17,251 bases of DNA, taken from assembly GCA_964587555.1 (NCBI GenBank), contig CAZPLR010000043.1, forward strand, positions 1 through 17,251. The letters run 5' to 3'. Positions 13,639 to 17,251 of the stretch are shown one piece after another; positions within the stretch are counted from its first letter, which is position 1; the number at the start of each line of letters is the position of its first letter. The notes beneath the pieces are model-generated. The model saw only the letters and a program-made list of their open reading frames with translations, was not told the origin of the DNA and did no database searches. The position numbers were made by a program, and so were the translations under genes. The DNA comes from JAHHTP01 sp964587555 (lineage in GTDB: Bacteria > Bacillota > Clostridia > Oscillospirales > Ruminococcaceae).

Positions 13639-14367
13639 TTAATAGCCGTATTTTTTATACACATCCTCAAGCGCCTTGTTAAACGCAGGACCGTCCTCGT
13701 AGTTGGCGCTCTTTAATATGCTCGGCTTCACACCGCGCTTAAGAAGCTCCTCGATCGCCGCCGCAGACGCGCTCCACATCAAAAAGGTCGCGGCAATACC
13801 GGACGCCGCGCCGAACTTCGCGTCCAGCCCCTCGATTTCCATCATTGCTTCCGCCTTCGGCGCACAGTTATCAAGCACCAGATCCGCGCACTCGAATAAA
13901 CGCTTGCCGGAGGAGTGCAGCGACTTCACTGCGGAGGAGTACTCCACCGAGGTCAGCGCAATGACCTTCATCCCAAACTCGTGCGCCGCCATCGCCAGGT
14001 CGATGGTATTCGGCGTCTTGCCGGATACCGACCCAATAATCAGCAGGTCGCCCGGCAGCGCCTTGGATGCGCGCAGCACGTACTTCGAAAGCCCCTCCAT
14101 CGAGGTATCCACCTCGCTGCGGTCACGCTCACGAACCGGATTCTCCACGTTGAGCTGATATTTTAGCTGCTTATAGGCAAGCAGCCCGCCGCCGCGGTAG
14201 ATCAGCTCCGAATTGATGATATGCCCCGTATCATAAATATGCACAGCGCCGCCCTTCTCCAGCGTGTCGGCGATCATCCTGCCCGCCTGTAAGCAATTTT
14301 CCCGCTGCGTTTCCTTCAGCTTTTTTAACAGCGCATCTACCGCAGCGTAGTATTCGTCGATTAACAT
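13639..14367 (-). CDS. SIS domain protein, UPF0309-type
   Basis: A 242-residue protein with a sugar-isomerase (SIS) fold, which usually binds phosphorylated sugars. It matches the UPF0309 group in the segment TSVEYSSAVKSLHSSGKRLFE (about 139-159), DNCAP, IEGLDAKFGAASG and the tail SANYEDGPAFN. The first glycine loop, often GSGHS in the group, is YDTGHI at 45-50, and the second is GSVSGKTPNTID at 112-123, so the ligand pocket is changed. I place the start at 14367 because GGAGG (14380-14376) lies eight bases upstream; the ATG at 14382 overlaps that ribosome site. The reaction is unknown; isomerase or phosphosugar sensing are options. It lies downstream of the GH116-like gene, 185 bases away, same strand. 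Confidence 0.88.
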   Translation of the reverse strand: MLIDEYYAAVDALLKKLKETQRENCLQAGRMIADTLEKGGAVHIYDTGHIINSELIYRGGGLLAYKQLKYQLNVENPVRERDRSEVDTSMEGLSKYVLRASKALPGDLLIIGSVSGKTPNTIDLAMAAHEFGMKVIALTSVEYSSAVKSLHSSGKRLFECADLVLDNCAPKAEAMMEIEGLDAKFGAASGIAATFLMWSASAAAIEELLKRGVKPSILKSANYEDGPAFNKALEDVYKKYGY

Positions 14368-14403
14368 CTTCATTTCCTCCATTTATTTTTTTATTTGTTA
14401 TAT

Positions 14404-14418
14404 AGACGAAAATCGTCT
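14404..14418. promoter_or_regulatory. inverted repeat upstream of SIS gene
   Basis: AGACGA and TCGTCT around three A bases, next to an AT-rich TATATAAC that could be a -10 box for the SIS gene. The position, 36 bases before the start codon, fits a repressor site. The regulator is not in the window. Confidence 0.45.
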
Positions 14419-14428
14419 TATAAGCCTT

Positions 14429-14440
14429 TGTAAGCGTTCA
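14429..14440. promoter_or_regulatory. cre-like / LacI-family operator
   Basis: TGTAAGCGTTCA matches the first ten positions of the CcpA cre consensus (TGWAARCGYT) and departs at the end. It lies between the glycosidase and SIS genes, where carbon control would make sense. A LacI-family sugar regulator could equally use it. Confidence 0.45.
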
Positions 14441-14510
14441 TAGAAGAATGCCTGAGCCTGTCTCTTTCGTTTCCTCAAGAACATCGTCCCCGCTCATGCG
14501 CAATTCGGTG

Positions 14511-14535
14511 GGCGAAAGCAACGAGCGCTTTCGCC
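14511..14535. other. hairpin after the glycosidase gene, no T-tract
   Basis: A perfect 9-bp stem GGCGAAAGC/GCTTTCGCC with a 7-base loop, 17 bases after the glycosidase stop. No T-run follows on either strand, so it is a poor intrinsic terminator; it could protect the 3' end of the mRNA or cause a partial stop before the SIS gene. Confidence 0.5.
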
Positions 14536-14552
14536 TGCGTGTCTATGATCAT

Positions 14553-17251
14553 TTATTGGACGCCCGCTGTCAAAATATCCTTTTCTTCAAGCGGCCTGCT
14601 CAGTCTGTAATATTCGCCGTCGAAAACGGCTTGCTCTCCGTTTACCTCGCAGTGGGCAAAGCCCGGCAGCTTGATCTTGTCCACCTTTCCCGACGCCCTC
14701 AAAACGGTGAAGCAAAGTCGGTCTTTCTCCTTTGTCAGTGCGCCGGATAATACCGGGGAATGGATTGGCAGATTTTGCAGTTCCTTTACCGGAGCGAGCC
14801 GCAAAGCGCCATGCAGCCCATCGATAAACCAGCCGGAAAGCGCCTCGATCAAAAAGCTGCTGGCAGGGTTGGTCATGTAATACGGCAGTCCGGAGAACTT
14901 GCCGTCGGCAAAATAGGTAAGCCCAACATTCCACGGGTCAGTTACCTCATACACTCGCTTAAATACCTCAAGCCCGTCTTCCCAAAATCCGTTTGCGATC
15001 GCAAGACAACCGTAATACGCCTCGTCATACTGGACGAAGGTATAGCCAAACCATGCAAAATCCCCCTGCGGCGTCGTTTCGTCGCTCATCAAGCGCATAT
15101 CCCCGCAGTAAAGGTTGCGCTTTGCAATCGTTTTCAGCGCCGTGGCAATGTATTCCTTCGGCAGAATATCCTCTAAATCCAGAAGCGATGCAAACCACTG
15201 CCCCGCTAGCTGTGCGATAAAGCAGTTCTGGCTCTCCTTGCCGCCCAGATCGTCCTTATAATTCATAAAAAATCCGCCGAACGGATAAGAGTCGTTCCAA
15301 AGCTTTTCGATCATGCTCTTTCTGCCGCGGATCAGACTCTTCCGGCACCGCTCCTCAAATTCCGCGTCGCCCAGTTCCTTCGCCATTCTGACACAGCACT
15401 CTAATTCCGCCAGCCACAATCCTGCGACAAACGAACAGCAGCCATACCAGTGGTAGGTATCATAGGTCGTGCCATGACCTGCGCCGACGTCCGGAATCCC
15501 ATCCCCGTCAAAATCAATCGATTCCTGATAGAAAACTGCCTTTTTTACCTGTGGATAGAGCCTTTCTAAAAACGCTCTGTCCCCAGTCGAGAGCGCATGA
15601 TGATAGATCTGGATGACAAACGAAGAGCACAAGTCCGACCATGTGCCGGTTTTCGGCGTCGTGCAGATCCGTTCGTATCCCAGATCGTGCGGGATCGAGC
15701 CGTCTTCACCCTGAATCGCGGCAAACAGGCTGATCTCGGTTTCATCCAGCTTTGGGAAAAAGTTTGTGTAGTACCCGTGCGAAGCAAGCCGCTGATCCAT
15801 TGTCCCAAGACAGCCGCCCATACCGGTAGGAGATTCGTTGATCGCAAATCTGCCGTCCTTATCAAAAATACTGCATGTGTACAGCGGGAAACGATCGTTT
15901 AACAGCTTTTCTTTTAGATAATCCTCTAAATCCGAGTCATAAAGCTCCCGCTCATAGTCCATCGTCTGCGCAAACAGCTCTTCTTTGTGCGACATCATAA
16001 ACTGCGCCGCTTCCTTCGCGCTGTGGAAAAGATTGGTGTAATAAACGCCCCAATCCTCTCCGTCCGCGTTGAGATACTTCGGCAGATACCAAGCAAGCAC
16101 AAAGCTTACCTGCGTCTCCTGCCCCGGCGCAAGCGTCACAAGAGCGCTAGCCGCTGCGGAGGGCTTTTCACAGCTATCCGCTTGGCAGACACCTTTCGGC
16201 AGACTGCCGTCTTTTTCAAATTGCGCCCAGACCGTCTTCATATCGACGCCGTCAAAGCTTTCGCAGACCGACGCCGTTCGGTCGCACAGCAGATAATATT
16301 CTCCCGCATAGGAGGGATTTCCGTGATCCGAAAGGCAGGTAAAGCTGACCGCATTGCCGCCGTCGCGGGCCTGGCAGTTGCCCTCTCTGTTATGCACCGT
16401 ATAACCAGCGTTCCATGTGTTTTTTATCTCGACCGAAGGATTCTGCGGATCGTTGCTCTTTTGCTGCATCGAACCGCCGACCCCAAGCAGGTTTTCCATG
16501 GAAAACAGCACCGCCGCATCCGCTTTCTGCTCCCCCGGATTGCGCAGTGTGAAGGTATAGCAAACCGCCGGCATAGCCGAAAGATCCTCTCTTCCCTCAA
16601 TCAACGCAGAGAATGCGTCCAACTCGACTTCAACCGGCATTGCGGCACGGTGATAGACGAGCTTCGTCCGCGGAAAGCGTCCGGTAAAATCAATACGTTC
16701 CACAAGCGGGAGCGGATTGACGCTCACCTGCTCGGTCTGCAAAACCGCCGCATCTCTTCTCCCACCGCTTTCAGCATACACGCCGAACAGGCTGGCGTCT
16801 GTTCGGTAAATCGGAAGCTCATAGTTATGGTTAATCGTAATCGCCGTCAAAACGCCTTTGTCATCCAGCTCGATCTTTCCGGCGCCGATGCCGCCCATCG
16901 GCACGCCGCAGCGGCAGTTTCCAAGCGAAACATCCTGATCCAGCCGATCAATAAACCCGCAGCGGTAAAGATAAGAAAGCCGCTCCTGCCGCTTTTGCGG
17001 CGTTTCACTCGCTGCATCAAGCAGATCGTCCTCTTTTAACAGTGCCTCGATCTGCGCGCCCTCTCTCAATTTTTGCGCATGACGGTCGGCATGGCCGCCG
17101 GCAATGTATCCGGCATTGCGTGTAACAAGCAGCTCGCTCAGCGTTTGCGCGCTATCCGCGGTGTTCTCAATGACAAAGCTGTGCTCACCCTTTGCCGCCC
17201 AAAGATTTCCAAAAAGCTGCCACTGCCCAGCCCCGTGCAGCCGCATCGCAT
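14553..17251 (-). CDS. GH116-family glycosidase-like protein, 5' end cut by window edge
   Basis: At least 899 codons, open to the right edge, so the true start lies outside. The first 105 visible residues (LFGNLWAAKGEHSFVIEN and on) look like the end of a beta-sandwich accessory domain. Then comes a GH116-type N-terminal beta domain opening with CGVPMGGIGAGKIEL and containing MPVEVELDAFSALI, and an alpha-helical catalytic domain with GRFAINES (Glu471 counted from the Met at 17246), FPKLDETE, GSIPHDLGYE and TTYDTY (Asp596). By comparison with GBA2 and TxGH116, Glu471 would be the nucleophile and Asp596 the acid/base. A typical later E-x-x-x-G-x-x-Y motif that holds the sugar is replaced by FAWFGYTFVQYDEAYY. 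Beta-glucosidase, beta-xylosidase or another specificity is possible. No export signal can be judged. Confidence 0.85.
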   Translation of the reverse strand, partial: AMRLHGAGQWQLFGNLWAAKGEHSFVIENTADSAQTLSELLVTRNAGYIAGGHADRHAQKLREGAQIEALLKEDDLLDAASETPQKRQERLSYLYRCGFIDRLDQDVSLGNCRCGVPMGGIGAGKIELDDKGVLTAITINHNYELPIYRTDASLFGVYAESGGRRDAAVLQTEQVSVNPLPLVERIDFTGRFPRTKLVYHRAAMPVEVELDAFSALIEGREDLSAMPAVCYTFTLRNPGEQKADAAVLFSMENLLGVGGSMQQKSNDPQNPSVEIKNTWNAGYTVHNREGNCQARDGGNAVSFTCLSDHGNPSYAGEYYLLCDRTASVCESFDGVDMKTVWAQFEKDGSLPKGVCQADSCEKPSAAASALVTLAPGQETQVSFVLAWYLPKYLNADGEDWGVYYTNLFHSAKEAAQFMMSHKEELFAQTMDYERELYDSDLEDYLKEKLLNDRFPLYTCSIFDKDGRFAINESPTGMGGCLGTMDQRLASHGYYTNFFPKLDETEISLFAAIQGEDGSIPHDLGYERICTTPKTGTWSDLCSSFVIQIYHHALSTGDRAFLERLYPQVKKAVFYQESIDFDGDGIPDVGAGHGTTYDTYHWYGCCSFVAGLWLAELECCVRMAKELGDAEFEERCRKSLIRGRKSMIEKLWNDSYPFGGFFMNYKDDLGGKESQNCFIAQLAGQWFASLLDLEDILPKEYIATALKTIAKRNLYCGDMRLMSDETTPQGDFAWFGYTFVQYDEAYYGCLAIANGFWEDGLEVFKRVYEVTDPWNVGLTYFADGKFSGLPYYMTNPASSFLIEALSGWFIDGLHGALRLAPVKELQNLPIHSPVLSGALTKEKDRLCFTVLRASGKVDKIKLPGFAHCEVNGEQAVFDGEYYRLSRPLEEKDILTAGVQ

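Noticed and set aside
15987..17039. 350-codon open frame on the + strand inside the glycosidase gene
   Set aside because: Arg/His/Lys-rich composition without domain motifs, fully antisense to a recognised enzyme.

Overview
The window reads as chromosomal DNA from a low-to-mid GC member of the Firmicutes, most likely an anaerobic gut-type Clostridia. Reasons: strong AGGAGG-type ribosome sites, TTGNNN-17-TATAAT promoters with extended -10 elements, a type 1B dihydroorotate dehydrogenase (PyrD plus PyrK), a TM287/288-like heterodimeric exporter, a UPF0309-type SIS protein and a GH116-family glycosidase. Species cannot be read from the sequence. I see no rRNA, tRNA, CRISPR array, transposase, integrase or phage gene.

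Layout. (1) 109-2622, + strand: a promoter drives pyrK-pyrD and an overlapping histidine-phosphatase gene, ending in a strong hairpin. (2) 2662-4446, - strand: a single gene for a PIN-like nuclease-fold protein with a very long Pro/Glu/Ala/Lys-rich linker and a conserved-looking C-terminal module; it has its own promoter. (3) 4473-4719, - strand: a previously unlisted 51-aa small ORF with a good ribosome site, squeezed between two hairpin terminators. (4) 4728-8955, - strand: a self-regulated drug-exporter operon, marR - ABC subunit A - ABC subunit B, with a perfect 28-bp palindrome on its promoter and start codon. (5) 9006-12175, - strand: a 1001-aa ABC ATPase/FtsX-type permease fusion with its own terminator and a leader carrying an 18-bp direct repeat at a 21-bp period. 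(6) 12277-13354, + strand, divergent from it: a secreted, single-pass membrane-anchored protein of unknown function. (7) 13355-13583: a gap with a promoter-like box and a terminator-like hairpin that could mark a short RNA. (8) 13580-17251, - strand: a UPF0309-type SIS protein downstream of a large GH116-like glycosidase that runs off the right edge, with sugar-regulator-like operators between them.

How the parts may work together. pyrK and pyrD make the NAD-linked dihydroorotate dehydrogenase of pyrimidine synthesis. The MarR operon is a classic inducible efflux cassette: the repressor probably shuts off its own operon until a ligand binds. The FtsX-type ABC fusion and the divergently transcribed surface protein share one intergenic region and could form an envelope stress or peptide-defence unit; this is inference. 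The glycosidase and SIS protein look like a small carbohydrate-use locus. The least explained elements are the 51-aa ORF, the surface protein, the PIN-like protein and the 13.45-13.54 kb RNA-like element.
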